A stretch of DNA of 64,000 nucleotides, taken from positions 496,001 through 560,000 of the forward strand of contig LSRY02000018.1 of the NCBI GenBank assembly GCA_001643675.2, given 5' to 3'. Position 1 is the stretch's first letter, and each line of letters starts with the position of its first letter. The stretch comes from Monocercomonoides exilis (Eukaryota > Preaxostyla > Oxymonadida > Polymastigidae). The translations under genes and the position numbers were made by a program. The notes under the pieces were generated by a model, which saw only the letters and a program-made list of their open reading frames with translations, did no database searches and had not been told where the DNA came from. Positions 21,697-33,802 of this stretch are shown here, piece by piece.

Positions 21697-24600
21697 ATCT
21701 TCTTTTCTCTTTTTTTATCTTCGTTTCTTTTTTCTTCTCTTATTTTCTCTTTTTTCATCTTTACATATGTTTTTTCAGTGTTGACCTTTCTTTTTGTCTT
21801 TGTTTTTGCACTCTTATCCCTATCCTTTCCTTTTTATTTATCTTCTTTACTTTTTTACTTTTTATATTTATTATGAACTCAACTTGTTCTTTTTTTGTTT
21901 TTTTCTTTATTTTCGTCATAAAGTTTTTCAATCACCTTTCCCAAACAATTTCCTTGTTCTCTTTTTCTTTTTGTTTCCGTTTGTTTTGTTTCTGAAAGTA
22001 TCCACAATAATTCTTTTTTTTTCATTTTTTATTTCATTTCTTCAATTTCTCGTTATTTTCCAAAAATTTTTTCCTTCATGTATTTTCATCCCCAATTTTA
22101 TTTTATTTTCAATTATCATTGACATTTATCTGTAAGTCTTTATTTTTTCCTTCTCTTTCACTTTATTTTCTTTTTTTATATCCAAATTTGATGTTTTTTA
22201 TCCAAACATCTAATATCCAATTTTTCATTAGTTATCTGTTTTTATCTTTTATTATCCACGTTTTTTTTTCAATATTTCATTTTTTCTCTGTTTTTTCTTT
22301 CATTTTATTCTTTTGTCAACTCTTTCCTCTCCTTTCAGTGTTTTATTTTCCGTTTATTACTATGTTCATACTTTTCTTCTCCTTTGATTTTTTCTCCCTT
22401 TTTCATTTTTTGTTTTTGTATTTTTATCAATTCTTTTTTTTTTTCGAATTGATATAACAATTTTCTTTTTTTTATATTTTCTATTCTTTTCAAGCATTTG
22501 TTTGATTGTTTTTTGTTTTTGTCGATCTCAATAATGAATATTTATTATTGCATAAGTTGGTTTTCTGATATTCATATTTGTCTTTTTTGTTTTTAATTTA
22601 TCTGACTATCTATCTCTCTATCTCTCTCTTTGTTAATTTGTTTATTTATTCAATTGGTTAAATGTTCATTTTTAATTTGATGTTTTTTGTTATTGTTATT
22701 TTGTTATTACAGAGAATCTCGAACAAATAGCGTATCTTGAAAATATTTCTTTTGGACCCATGCACAATTAATGCATTTGTTGAATGGAATTGATTATCAA
22801 TTCATTATTTTTCGTCATGCTTTTCTTTCTTTCTTTTTCATTTTTTTTCTCAACTAACAGCTCATCGAGAATTGTGACTTCCTGAAGCGAGTGAACCAAC
22901 GATGAACAACAAATAGCATCTTATGTTAAATCAAGGTTTATGAGATATTGCGGTTTTTTGTTTGGATCAAACTTGGTGACATTTTTCGAACAAAATGACT
23001 TTTTTCTATTAATGTTCTTTATTTGATAAAATGGAAGTGAAATCGTTATTCGTTTTCATTTTAACCAGTCTTGTTGCAAGGATTTCTTTTTTAAGTGATT
23101 ATTCATTGAAAGAAAGTACTGTTGTTGCAGTTCATTCACGTATTTTCCGAAATAAAGTTACCAAATTTCTTGGATAAATAATTCCGACATTTTTTAAATT
23201 CATGTTTTTGAAAACACAAAGATGCACATTATCAAGCACTTTTAAAGAACTTTATTCAACATTAAAAAATAACCAATTATTTTTTATCATTTTCAAAATA
23301 AAAGTTGTAATTTTTTGTTAAAAAACCAGTAAGATAGAAATTTTTTAACTGATAAATATTTAATATGGTTATGATCAAATGTCGTATTTTTTTATGATAT
23401 CAAAAAAAATCACCCATATCGCTTTCTCAGATTTCAAAATAAATTTGATTTTCATATCTGTAAACAAATATCATTGATATAATAACATTATGTTTTGTGA
23501 TTTCAAATGTTTTTCAAAAAATGAACCCATTTTTATTTCATTTTTAGATCTCAAAAAGTCAATGAAAAGTGCATTATTTTTCTATGAAAATGTCTGAAGT
23601 TAAATATTTTGTCCCATATATTTTTTTAATTTTTTTTCACAAATAGTTTGTTTTTTCAAAACAAAAGGAGATGGATAAAGATAAATATTATGAGAAAACA
23701 AGAAGTTAAAAGATCGGTGGAAATAATTAGATAAACACAATCATTTTCAGTCACTTTAAATCTTTTCAAACAAAATGAAATTTTGGATAACATGCACAGG
23801 ATAAAAAACTTCAGCAAGTTTACGAAAAAACAATCATGAAAGTTAACATTATTGAATATTTCTGATGAATATATCTTTTCGAAAGAATTTTTGATGGAAA
23901 GATTTCAGGCAAAATATCCATTGAATATTATCAAAAAGAAAAAAATCATTTAATAAAATTCAATAAAATTTTTTTCTGAACAAAGAATAAAATGGAAATA
24001 GTTTATTTATCCTGTTGAACGATTGTTTTTGTTTTTGAACACAACCAACTGCAAAATATTTGATTTTCATGAAAAACATAAATGTTGGGAGATTCATTGA
24101 AAAAGTTAATTTTTCATTTTCAAAAATCTTTCAAAGATCATAAACCTTAACATCATGAATTAACATCTCAAGCAACACTTTGAAAAATTGCTTTTCAAAA
24201 AAAGTGATGGAGATAAAATAGATTCTTTTGAAAATAAAAATGTGTTTATTTCTCACATGAATAAAAAAACAATGCTGAACAGTTATTTCGAAAAAATGGA
24301 AAAAAATGTGCATTTGCTATTCGTGTTCAGAAAAGAATGTTGCATTTAAGCGATTCCTATTGAAATCATTAATATTGGTCAATAAATTATTACTCTTTTT
24401 TTATTTTTTCACAACTATCATTCAAATTTTATTTTGTTTCAATTTTTGTAAAGGTTGTTGTGTGAAAACATGAAAAAGAGAAAATAAATAAAAACATTGT
24501 TCTTTCCGAGAATCTGAAATGCCATTATGAAGGTTGATTTTGTGAAAATGAACATGAACAATCGAATCGATATTTTCAAACAGAAACAAGATGAAATTCA

Positions 24601-25537
24601 AAAATACTTCCTCCCTTGAAAAAGAAAATAACAATTTGAAACATCTTTCTGAACAAGCCGTAATTCAAAGAATCACAAAGAAGTGTTTGCTGCAAATAAA
24701 AGGTTGATTTCATTGAATTGAAATCATCAAATGAGGAATAATTCCATTCACAAATGCATAATTTGAAAAACATAAAGAAATGTGGATGCTTTCATTTTTC
24801 AATATTTCTCAACTTGATTTGTTGTTGGGTTGTGAAAAACGCGATTTGATAAATTCAGAATCAAAAAGACAAAAAGGCAATGAATTCTTGCTGGATTGCA
24901 AAGAAATTCTGCTTTTTCAAATATCCTTTTCGAACAAACGCAAATGAATTCGTTTTTCAATATCGAAATTGCCAACAAATGCAAAATCAATCACATTCAA
25001 TGACTATATACCACAAAAAGGAAATCAACCAAAACAGAAATACATTTACAAAAGCAAAAATACGAACAAAAGAAACAACTCAAATCTTGACTTTCGAGAA
25101 TTACAATGACTTGGAAAAAAGGGAAAAAAAGTTGAATGGATAAAGACAATGATAAAGAAAAATAGAAAGAAAAAGAGAAAGAAAAAAGGTGAAAAACAAT
25201 GAGATTAAAAATGAGAAAAACAATGAGAAAAACAATGGGAAAAATGCAAAATAAAGATAAAGAGAATGATAAAGAAAGACAGAAAAAAAAGATCGGAAAG
25301 GAAAATGTGCTGAAAAAGAAGAAGAAAGCAATTCATTTGCGGACCATCATTCAATACAAATGTTTCAACTCAAAAGCTATGTCACTCTTCATAAGAGCAA
25401 AGCTGGATAACCTTTGACACATATCATCTTCCTCAACAATCCCTTTTGGAAATAACAATTTACAGAAACACTGTTTCACATTTGCCATCGTGCCATATCT
25501 CCATTTTCCTTTTTTCCTTTTCTCGTTCCAGAATCCT
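21697..25537. other. 3.8-kb AT-rich gene desert
   Basis: 21700-22460 is T-rich simple sequence. 22460-25537 has only short, low-complexity frames on both strands and no recognisable motif. A 33-bp string near 23387-23420 is an inverted match to 7543-7575. The end is the 3' flank of the large minus-strand receptor gene. Confidence 0.55.
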
Positions 25538-28500
25538 TCATTCCTTCTTCACCATGTCTGGCTGATCTGCCACTATCCCACATTCACGTTCACAAATGAC
25601 CAAAGGCTCATCACCTGTCAGCCATCCGCTCTCCTTCTCACCATCTTCAGACTCTCCATAATCAACAGCATCTGAAATCGTCATGATCAATGCTCCAGGA
25701 GGGAATCGCTGGATGAACTCTCTCTTCAAATCCACAAGACTCATCCTTTCATTTGGCTCTCCTTGCCAACACTTGCATATCGCTTCTTTCAATGAACACT
25801 CACACAAACTTTGAATAGTCGGCCTCTCCCCATTCACAATCTTATCTCCAGCAACCGCTGCCTCATACTCCCCAAACGGGATTTGAAGCGTCAAGCACTC
25901 CCACACCATCATCCCAATCGAAAACACAACTGATTCCTTCGTCGCATGCTTCTTCGCTCCACTCACCAGCTCCGGCGCCTTCCACCTCAAACACTCTTTT
26001 TTGAAGCTATCTTCATCCTCAAAGGCGGATGAGGGAAGGGAGTCATCATTGTCATCATCATCACTGGCTGACGTCACAACTGTTGATGATGAGATTGATG
26101 ATGAGTCTGAACTATCATCAGATGAGAAGTCAGAATGCATCACAATGCAGATCACCATATGTTCGGAGAAAAGAACAATGTGAGGACTCAAATTGGCCAA
26201 TGACTGAAGCTTGTTTTCCATTTCATCAAATGAATGAAGAGAGAGATTAGCCACCCAGAACAAGACCTGGGAAGCTGTCTGCTCTCTCTCCTGCAGAGTT
26301 CCAATCGGCATTTCCTTTGTCTTATTCCTTCCATGTAACAGCATGAACAGTGAATCTCTCAAGTCCACAATCAGCTTTTCATGAGGCGATGAACATGCCA
26401 TCGCATCCACCAGATTCGACATGGATGATGTGGTTGGACACAGACTCTCTGGTCGGATAAAAGTGGAATCAGAATCGGTCGTTGAAGTTGATGAGATGGA
26501 TGGCGATGGCGTTCTCTTCCTTATCTCTTCTTCATCATCAACCTTCTCCAACATCCATTGAGGAATCTTGTCTGAGTCTCTGCCCAATATGTATTCAGTC
26601 GAACCACTCTCAGAAAGAAGATGTTCAGATGACTCTGAATGTTCCAGTGTCTTGTCATACACCCTCTTCTTCATCCTCTCTTCATTCTTCTTCTCTGCCT
26701 CCCTCTCCGCTCTCCTCCATTGCTCCTCAGGTGACATCTCCATCGTCACCATCTCAAATGCCTTCGGATCTTTTCTGATATTATCGTTCACAATCTCTCT
26801 CAAATCTTTCGCTTCATCCTTTGCCTTTCTCCATCGAACAGCCAGAACAATAACAATAACAAACAAAAGCACAACAATCACAATACAAACAACCACAATC
26901 AACAGCCAATAAGATTTCATTTCTTTTCCTCCTTCAGCAATCCTTTCATCTCCCTTTCCCTCACTTTCGCTCCTGTTCTTCAATACAAATGAGATTGTCG
27001 ATGAAGGAGATTCTGCATCCCCAAACAGAACGCACACACTCACCTCAACATCACTTCCACAACTGCTGATGAGATCTTTTGTCACACTTCCTTCTGCTTC
27101 TCTTTCTGATAAGAATCCATTTGAATCAAAATCATGTTTTTCAATCTCTTTCTCTTCTCCCTTTCTGTTCACAACTGCGAATGACAGATTGCATGGAACA
27201 AGAAGCATTCCTTTGAAGGTCAACTTCATTCTATCTGTCTCTTCATTTGTTTCCACACTCTCCAGAGCTGGAATGAAGAATGATGAATCCCTTTCTGAAA
27301 CAATTCCATCAAAACTGCACCTTTCATTCAGCATCCAAAGTGAAGAGTTATCCTTCCATCCATCTCCTCCTTTCAAACTCGACACATTCAATGTTCCTGA
27401 ATCTGAACAGATGATGTTTCTTCTCAATGATGGATATCCTTCAATTGAGGGATTGTTATTCAAAAATTCTCCTTTCTCAATATTCACATTTCCACCTCTC
27501 ATTGTTATTCCACCTTCTGGTGAATTTGTGATTGTTGAAACTTTCATCATCACAGAACTCTTCACAACATCAACAAGAGAACCTTCCCATCTGCACATCT
27601 CTTCTTCCTCGTTCAAATATTGCTCATTTCTTTCCTTTGAACTCCCATCGAAAATGCAACTGTCCATTTTCACATCCAAACAATCCTCCAATTTCATCAA
27701 TTTTCCTTTTGCGGTCTTTGAACTGACTCCACCTATTGTGCAATTTGCCAATTGAATTGTCTTTTTCATTGTCAAGCAAGATATCAATGATTCATCATTT
27801 CCTTCAACTGTGATATTTTCTGTATTGAAATCCTTTATTGTTAATTGCGCGCATTCATTAATATCAATCAGAGAAGTTTCAACTGTTGAATTGCAAATCA
27901 TTAACGAATCAATTGTTGATGGAAGTGGTGATGAAAGATTCAATACAGATTCTTTAAGAATAAGATTGGACATTGTGCATCCATCAAGTTGCAATTCTCC
28001 TTTTTCCATATTGATAACGTGAAATGGAATGTTTGCAAATTCTGTATTAACACCTTCCACTGGAAGTTTTGAACTGAATGAACAACTCATGATATCAAGA
28101 ATTCCTCCCTCTGGCGATATCAGTGATTCATGTTGAGAAATGAAATTCGAATCAAACACAAAATTCACTCTCAATAATGAGACTGTTCCGGTTGTTGTCA
28201 CCAATGCATCCTTTGTTTTTTCAATTCTTGATTTCACTTCAACTTTACAATTTTCTCTGCTCTTTGAACTCAGACTCATTTCCTCCAGATTTATTTCTCT
28301 TCCAACCACACTCACAGTATCAACATACAATAGACTCACATATTCAGATGTCAGATGCACCAGCCCATGCTCAATTGAATCACATGGAAGAGCATTTGTT
28401 CCACATTGTCTGTCGTTTGATCCATTCACACTGCTCACAACAATTGTGTCACTCTGATGGATAGTCACAAATTCAATAAGATCTGTATCTTCTTTGTGCT

Positions 28501-31500
28501 CACAACTATCAATTCCATATATAGCATTAATTCGTGAATAATGATTCTCACGAAGATCAAACTGGAATTGGCTTTCATTGATCTGCATTGCGATGTTGAA
28601 ACATTCAATGAAAATGTCATTTCCCACTCTTGCTGTGTTTGAACTGAACTTCATTCCCATAAATGTGAAATTCAATTCCCCTCTTTCCTTTGTTGCCAAA
28701 TATACCCCTCCTCCTCTCCCTGAACTAATACTGCATCTGCATTGACTGATTTCGGACTTAATCATCTTCATCGATCCAGATGCACCCAATGTGAAGAATA
28801 TTGCCCCTCCTTTTTCGCTTGTTTCTGCTTTGTCTTCTGTGATGTTGCTCGAATTCACAACCAAACAAATCTTATTCTCGCTCATTGATTCCAAAATGCT
28901 TGGCCCATTGTCACTTCTCTTTACTCCAGAAAATGATGAATTATCAATGTTAAGACTCATTTCCTCACTCACTTCATTTATCTTTGTCATTGATTCAACT
29001 CCTTTGATCTGAAGAAGACAATCCCCACTTTCATTCAACGATTCCACTCGAACATTCACCAAATGACAAGAAACCCCAGCATTGTTAATTGCAAAAATAC
29101 TGTTTCCAACATTGCACGATTCCATCGACAAATCTTTCACTTCCACGTTTCCTCTAACCACATCCACAAATACACAATCAAATCCCTTGTTCATTCCTGC
29201 CTCTGAATGGAATGAGCATCCAGTTATCACCAAATCTCCACCTTTGTTAGAAATAATTGTTTTGGCAGAATTGTCAAATCCTGATGTTATTTGAAGTTGG
29301 ATGTTGTACAATTCAAGATGAATATCATTTTCCATGAAAAAATAAAGTTGACTTTCAATTGCCTTTTCAAAATTCAATTTGGCTTTTGTATCTTCCTCTC
29401 CCATCTTCACACTCTTTTTGATTTGATAATTGGATATGTTGAAAGAATCTCGAATGATAGTTGATCCTTCAATCTGAATTGTTTTCTTTCCAATCTCCTT
29501 TTCCATGTTTTCCATCCCTTTCCACATTGTTTGACATGGCTCTTCCTCGCTTCCACATCTTGCAACATCAAATCCTTCTGATGAGATAAATATCTCAAAT
29601 GAACTGAATGGAACGAGGAACATGAACAGATCCTTGTTTGAATAATTGTTATCTCTCCCAACAAACAAATTACCATTATTTATCATTGAGGAGTAATCAA
29701 AGTTGAATGAGTCATTTGTCACAGAAGTATTTAAATCATTTGCCAAAATGAACATATTCCTCCCATATTCTGCTTTATTCTGATCAAATATCAAATTTCC
29801 TGACAACTCAAACTTTGCATCTGCATCTGCCACAGAAAGCATCATCCCTCCTCCTTTCCCTTCACTTCCACTCGTTGAGGGTGCACAGCACTTCTCAAAT
29901 CTTGTTGATGAGACAAACAGTTCAGACGGATGCTTCAATGAAACTGACATCCCTCCTCCTCTTTTCCCTTTCTCATTCACCTCACACATTAGGAATGTGC
30001 AATTCTCAACTCTTATTGTGCCTTTCGTTCCATCATCATTAGGACTCACACAAAGGCTTCCACCATCTCCTTTCCCTCTCGTGATATTCTCAAATGAGGT
30101 GTTCTTCAATGTGATTGATGAACATTTCTCAACCTGAATTGCTCCACAATTTGACAGATCACAATTTGTGATCGAGCAATTCTGGATTGTGGCTGAACTG
30201 CTTGTGGCAATCTCAATCAATCCACTCACTCCATTTGATATTGTCTGATTCATAATCACCTCGTCCATCAGGTATTCGCAACTTCCATTCACAACAATCA
30301 CACTTCCCACAAATCTCACTTCTCCCACACTCCCTCCACAACTCATCCCAACTATCTCCACTTTCCCTCCACTCGCACTTACAAACGCATAATTCACTGC
30401 ATTCGCTCCATTCCCCATCTTCATCCCACAATCAGCAAATCTCAATGTGCCTCCTGAAGAATGGATAAATGATGATCGCTCTCCAATCGATCCTCCCAAT
30501 TCAAACAATATCCCTGTCAATGTTGATGAAACATTGTTCATCACCAGTGCTTCATGCGTTTTTGTTCCTGTTCCTCCAACTCTCAATAGAACATCTTTGT
30601 CACTCGAATCAATCTCATATGACTCCTTATTCAACTCCACTTCTTCATCAAATGAAAATGTGCTTGTCAGTCTGATCATTCTCTTTGAACTCAGATACCG
30701 ATATTCACTCGCTTCTTCAATTGTTCTGCATGGGTAATCTTCATATCCACACAGTCTGAATTCACTTCCTTGTTCTCTCCCACTCACATATGCTGGCGAT
30801 GAAAATGTCCGAAGAAACACAACAAGCGGAACAATTAGCTCTGCCTTGCCTCTTTCTCTTCCACAAAGTTCACTCAAATCTGCTTTATTCGCCTCAACAA
30901 CTGGATTGAATCCGATTGAAGAGCTGTTGATAACAGCTGACAAGTCCTGTGCTTCCACAAACACATTCTTCCCTCCCATTGTTGCAGCACAACCAACAAA
31001 ACTCACTGTTGTGATCTCAAAGTCAAATGAGTCATCAGCCAGATGCAGCATCACCCCTCCTCCATATCCGCTGCATTTGCATTGATTGAATGTTGTTGTC
31101 CCTCCACTGTGTGATTTTGAATCTCCAATCATAACCTTGCTTGCTGATGATAATAATTCCACTTTGATTCCTCCTCCATTTCCATTCGCACACTCACATC
31201 CTTCTATTGTTGTGTTCCACACCTCGAATGTCTGTCCTCCCTTCACACTTTTTGCCATCACCACTCCATCTCCTTCTTTTGTCCGATTCACATTCCGAAT
31301 TGTCACATTCGCTAACATACTCTCTCCTGATGTTGATCCTGCTGATGATGGCTCTTCGAACAGAGGTTGGCTCATTTTCATATTTTCTATCTCAACATCG
31401 CTCATCCTCAACTGAGACAGTTCCATCACAAATATCGATGAAGATATTTCTCTCTCTCCATTAACACTTGAAAAGATCACCACATCCTCCAATGAAAGTG

Positions 31501-33802
31501 ATCCGCTCCCATCAGACACCACAAACACATTCGGTGAAGAATCTCTTGTTGTGTTGTGATCGATTCCCACATGCCCCACATCCAACTGTCCGCTTGTCAC
31601 ACTGAACAGCGTTGTTGAAGATGAAGAAAGAGAATTCGTTCCAATCACACTCGTCTCCTTTCCTTTCCCCAAAACATTAATCTTCTTTTCCCCAACATTG
31701 ATTGTTTCCTTTTCGCTTTGATGATTCCCACTAAGGACTGTGATCGTCGAGTTCAGTTGAATCAAACTCACATCCACTGCATGCCCCATTGTCTTGCACG
31801 GCTTAGAATCGCTCTTTCCGCACAAAGCATTGGAGTCATCACCGTTCGCACCCACAAACCTATCCTTCATCACTTCAATCAGCCACCACTTCTTTTCTGT
31901 ATGCTGAAGTACCCAATTGTTTCCGTTTTTATATTGGTAGTACACTCTCTCATTATCGCTATTCGTTGTATAGGATTCATAAAACGGATTGTTCGATAAG
32001 AAGAGATTCTTATCATCTCGAAAACGTACATCGTGACCATATGGAGTAGAATCAGTGCATCTACAATCGTGGAAGAACAAAAAATAACAATAAGTGTTGT
32101 TACTTGGAGCTATTTGTTGATTTGGATGAAACCAAAATCCTCCTCCATATGCAGCTACTGAACATGAAATAAACTGAATGTTACTCATTTTGAATGGAGC
32201 GGCAACATATCTGCAAAACAGCCCTCCTCCCCAGTTCGTCGTAAGCGAACATGAAGAAAAATAGCACTCAAACAAGCACGAGCTTTCTCCTTCTCCCTTT
32301 TCTTCCCCAATACATCCAGATCCAGACAGACTGAAGTTGTCCAATCTCAACCCTCCACCATCATGGTGAGCCTTGCACATCTGGAAGTTGCACCCGCCTA
32401 CAAGGGCACATGAACGTATTTCGCAAGCATACACCCCTCCACCGCCATTGTTTTGTGCTGTGCACGAATTGAACATATTACTCACAATCTCGATCATCTT
32501 AATTGCATGGCACATGATAGCTCCCCCAAAGTAGTATGCAGTGCAGTCATTGAATGAACAATGTGAAACAGAAAGCATTCCAGAATTGAGATTGTACATA
32601 CAGATTGCCCCTCCACTCGATATCCCGTCCGTAACAGAATCATTTTCTCCTGTTGTTCTCGAACCGCTCCACTCACACCAAATGAATGAATTAGCTCCAT
32701 TATCTGTTGTGTTTTGTCTCCCTGGAGTCAACTTTCCATCTGAAGTTCCTTCACATTTAACATTTCTTGTTCGACAACACCCGATGAATGAGGTGTTTGA
32801 GGCTGTCAAAGAGGCCGAGGGGTTGTTGAGGGAATGAACAATCCCTCCATCATACGCATCGCAAACAGACGTAAATGAGCAGCAGCTCATCACACATGAT
32901 GTTTGATAAAAGGAAGTGAATGAAGACGAACATTCTGAAGTCGCTGTTGAAATGTTGAAAAATGTCAGATGAGCGAGTGAAACAAGATGAATAGAAGGTG
33001 ATGAGAGAAATGGTGCTGAAAAAACACAAAAAGAAGAGAAACGAGAAGAACAAACAGAAACAACACATTTTCCAGAATATTTCCCTTCCAAGGCTTTTGA
33101 AGAAAACAGAGAAGGAAATATCTTCATAAACGAAGTTGAAGAAGATCTGAGTGAAATGTTGGTGAACAGCCCACAACTTCCAGTTAAGCAAAACGGAGGT
33201 GTTTCACTCAATGGTACAACTTCACAATCGTTCAATTCAACATGGCTCTCATGTCCTGCTTTGATTGCGCTTCTGCCTTCATTTTGCCTCAACCCCAATG
33301 ATTTGAGCTTCATCGATGAATTAACAAGAATCAAACATCCATCAACCTCACTCTCTCCAAAATATCTTCCCCCTTTCCACATTTTGTGCTCATCATAAAT
33401 TATTGATTCTTTCATTTTCTCATCTGGATTTTCAACTTTTATTCGGTTGTATCCTTCATTCAGCATATTTACACATTTATTCATCCCTTTAATCTTTTTC
33501 TCAGCCCCTTTCTTACAATCTTCATTTTCTTCGGCAAGCACTTCACATATATATTTTCCATCATTTACGTCATTTTGGAGCATATCTACCCAAGGGTTCT
33601 TGAGGTAATAAATAATTCGTTCATTCATTGATTTCTCTGCTTGCTCTGCCTCAGCACTTGTGGCGCCAATGCATAGAAACTGCACACAAATTATGCCAAT
33701 AAGCAAACGTATTACTGACAGCATGGGGATCAATCCACACGAAGAAGGCGCTTTCTTTATTTTCTTCGGTTTGGCTTTATTAGTATGGGCACAAATCAAC
33801 AA
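25538..33802 (-). CDS. Giant beta-helix receptor with pseudokinase-like tail (2754 aa)
   Basis: Single uninterrupted frame, probably surface-exposed. The likely start is Met27 (codon at 33724), giving a signal peptide LSVIRLLIGIICVQFLCIG; the upstream Met at 33802 adds a basic leader. About residues 200-2270 are parallel beta-helix (pectin-lyase-like) rungs with frequent GGG turns and N-glycosylation sites. Four modules each begin with a CGxxxxPCxT-type motif, at Cys669, 1025, 1423 and 1807, spaced 356-398 residues. A membrane helix lies at about 2298-2322 (LLIVVVCIVIVVLLFVIVIV) followed by a basic stop-transfer RWRK. The cytoplasmic part is acidic/Ser-rich and ends in a TKL-like kinase C-lobe: KAPE at 2608-2611, then SIGMMVWECLTLQIPFGE. 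No glycine loop, HRD or DFG is seen, and the subdomain IX Asp is Val, so it should be catalytically dead. It may sense or adhere to outside ligands; this is inferred. Confidence 0.88.
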   Translation of the reverse strand: MLICAHTNKAKPKKIKKAPSSCGLIPMLSVIRLLIGIICVQFLCIGATSAEAEQAEKSMNERIIYYLKNPWVDMLQNDVNDGKYICEVLAEENEDCKKGAEKKIKGMNKCVNMLNEGYNRIKVENPDEKMKESIIYDEHKMWKGGRYFGESEVDGCLILVNSSMKLKSLGLRQNEGRSAIKAGHESHVELNDCEVVPLSETPPFCLTGSCGLFTNISLRSSSTSFMKIFPSLFSSKALEGKYSGKCVVSVCSSRFSSFCVFSAPFLSSPSIHLVSLAHLTFFNISTATSECSSSFTSFYQTSCVMSCCSFTSVCDAYDGGIVHSLNNPSASLTASNTSFIGCCRTRNVKCEGTSDGKLTPGRQNTTDNGANSFIWCEWSGSRTTGENDSVTDGISSGGAICMYNLNSGMLSVSHCSFNDCTAYYFGGAIMCHAIKMIEIVSNMFNSCTAQNNGGGGVYACEIRSCALVGGCNFQMCKAHHDGGGLRLDNFSLSGSGCIGEEKGEGESSCLFECYFSSCSLTTNWGGGLFCRYVAAPFKMSNIQFISCSVAAYGGGFWFHPNQQIAPSNNTYCYFLFFHDCRCTDSTPYGHDVRFRDDKNLFLSNNPFYESYTTNSDNERVYYQYKNGNNWVLQHTEKKWWLIEVMKDRFVGANGDDSNALCGKSDSKPCKTMGHAVDVSLIQLNSTITVLSGNHQSEKETINVGEKKINVLGKGKETSVIGTNSLSSSSTTLFSVTSGQLDVGHVGIDHNTTRDSSPNVFVVSDGSGSLSLEDVVIFSSVNGEREISSSIFVMELSQLRMSDVEIENMKMSQPLFEEPSSAGSTSGESMLANVTIRNVNRTKEGDGVVMAKSVKGGQTFEVWNTTIEGCECANGNGGGIKVELLSSASKVMIGDSKSHSGGTTTFNQCKCSGYGGGVMLHLADDSFDFEITTVSFVGCAATMGGKNVFVEAQDLSAVINSSSIGFNPVVEANKADLSELCGRERGKAELIVPLVVFLRTFSSPAYVSGREQGSEFRLCGYEDYPCRTIEEASEYRYLSSKRMIRLTSTFSFDEEVELNKESYEIDSSDKDVLLRVGGTGTKTHEALVMNNVSSTLTGILFELGGSIGERSSFIHSSGGTLRFADCGMKMGNGANAVNYAFVSASGGKVEIVGMSCGGSVGEVRFVGSVIVVNGSCEYLMDEVIMNQTISNGVSGLIEIATSSSATIQNCSITNCDLSNCGAIQVEKCSSITLKNTSFENITRGKGDGGSLCVSPNDDGTKGTIRVENCTFLMCEVNEKGKRGGGMSVSLKHPSELFVSSTRFEKCCAPSTSGSEGKGGGMMLSVADADAKFELSGNLIFDQNKAEYGRNMFILANDLNTSVTNDSFNFDYSSMINNGNLFVGRDNNYSNKDLFMFLVPFSSFEIFISSEGFDVARCGSEEEPCQTMWKGMENMEKEIGKKTIQIEGSTIIRDSFNISNYQIKKSVKMGEEDTKAKLNFEKAIESQLYFFMENDIHLELYNIQLQITSGFDNSAKTIISNKGGDLVITGCSFHSEAGMNKGFDCVFVDVVRGNVEVKDLSMESCNVGNSIFAINNAGVSCHLVNVRVESLNESGDCLLQIKGVESMTKINEVSEEMSLNIDNSSFSGVKRSDNGPSILESMSENKICLVVNSSNITEDKAETSEKGGAIFFTLGASGSMKMIKSEISQCRCSISSGRGGGVYLATKERGELNFTFMGMKFSSNTARVGNDIFIECFNIAMQINESQFQFDLRENHYSRINAIYGIDSCEHKEDTDLIEFVTIHQSDTIVVSSVNGSNDRQCGTNALPCDSIEHGLVHLTSEYVSLLYVDTVSVVGREINLEEMSLSSKSRENCKVEVKSRIEKTKDALVTTTGTVSLLRVNFVFDSNFISQHESLISPEGGILDIMSCSFSSKLPVEGVNTEFANIPFHVINMEKGELQLDGCTMSNLILKESVLNLSSPLPSTIDSLMICNSTVETSLIDINECAQLTIKDFNTENITVEGNDESLISCLTMKKTIQLANCTIGGVSSKTAKGKLMKLEDCLDVKMDSCIFDGSSKERNEQYLNEEEEMCRWEGSLVDVVKSSVMMKVSTITNSPEGGITMRGGNVNIEKGEFLNNNPSIEGYPSLRRNIICSDSGTLNVSSLKGGDGWKDNSSLWMLNERCSFDGIVSERDSSFFIPALESVETNEETDRMKLTFKGMLLVPCNLSFAVVNRKGEEKEIEKHDFDSNGFLSEREAEGSVTKDLISSCGSDVEVSVCVLFGDAESPSSTISFVLKNRSESEGKGDERIAEGGKEMKSYWLLIVVVCIVIVVLLFVIVIVLAVRWRKAKDEAKDLREIVNDNIRKDPKAFEMVTMEMSPEEQWRRAEREAEKKNEERMKKRVYDKTLEHSESSEHLLSESGSTEYILGRDSDKIPQWMLEKVDDEEEIRKRTPSPSISSTSTTDSDSTFIRPESLCPTTSSMSNLVDAMACSSPHEKLIVDLRDSLFMLLHGRNKTKEMPIGTLQEREQTASQVLFWVANLSLHSFDEMENKLQSLANLSPHIVLFSEHMVICIVMHSDFSSDDSSDSSSISSSTVVTSASDDDDNDDSLPSSAFEDEDSFKKECLRWKAPELVSGAKKHATKESVVFSIGMMVWECLTLQIPFGEYEAAVAGDKIVNGERPTIQSLCECSLKEAICKCWQGEPNERMSLVDLKREFIQRFPPGALIMTISDAVDYGESEDGEKESGWLTGDEPLVICERECGIVADQPDMVKKE

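Noticed and set aside
21030-21995. Long Phe/Ser/Leu and Lys/Arg/Glu reading frames
   Set aside because: They are generated by the pyrimidine satellite and have no sequence outside the repeat that looks coding.
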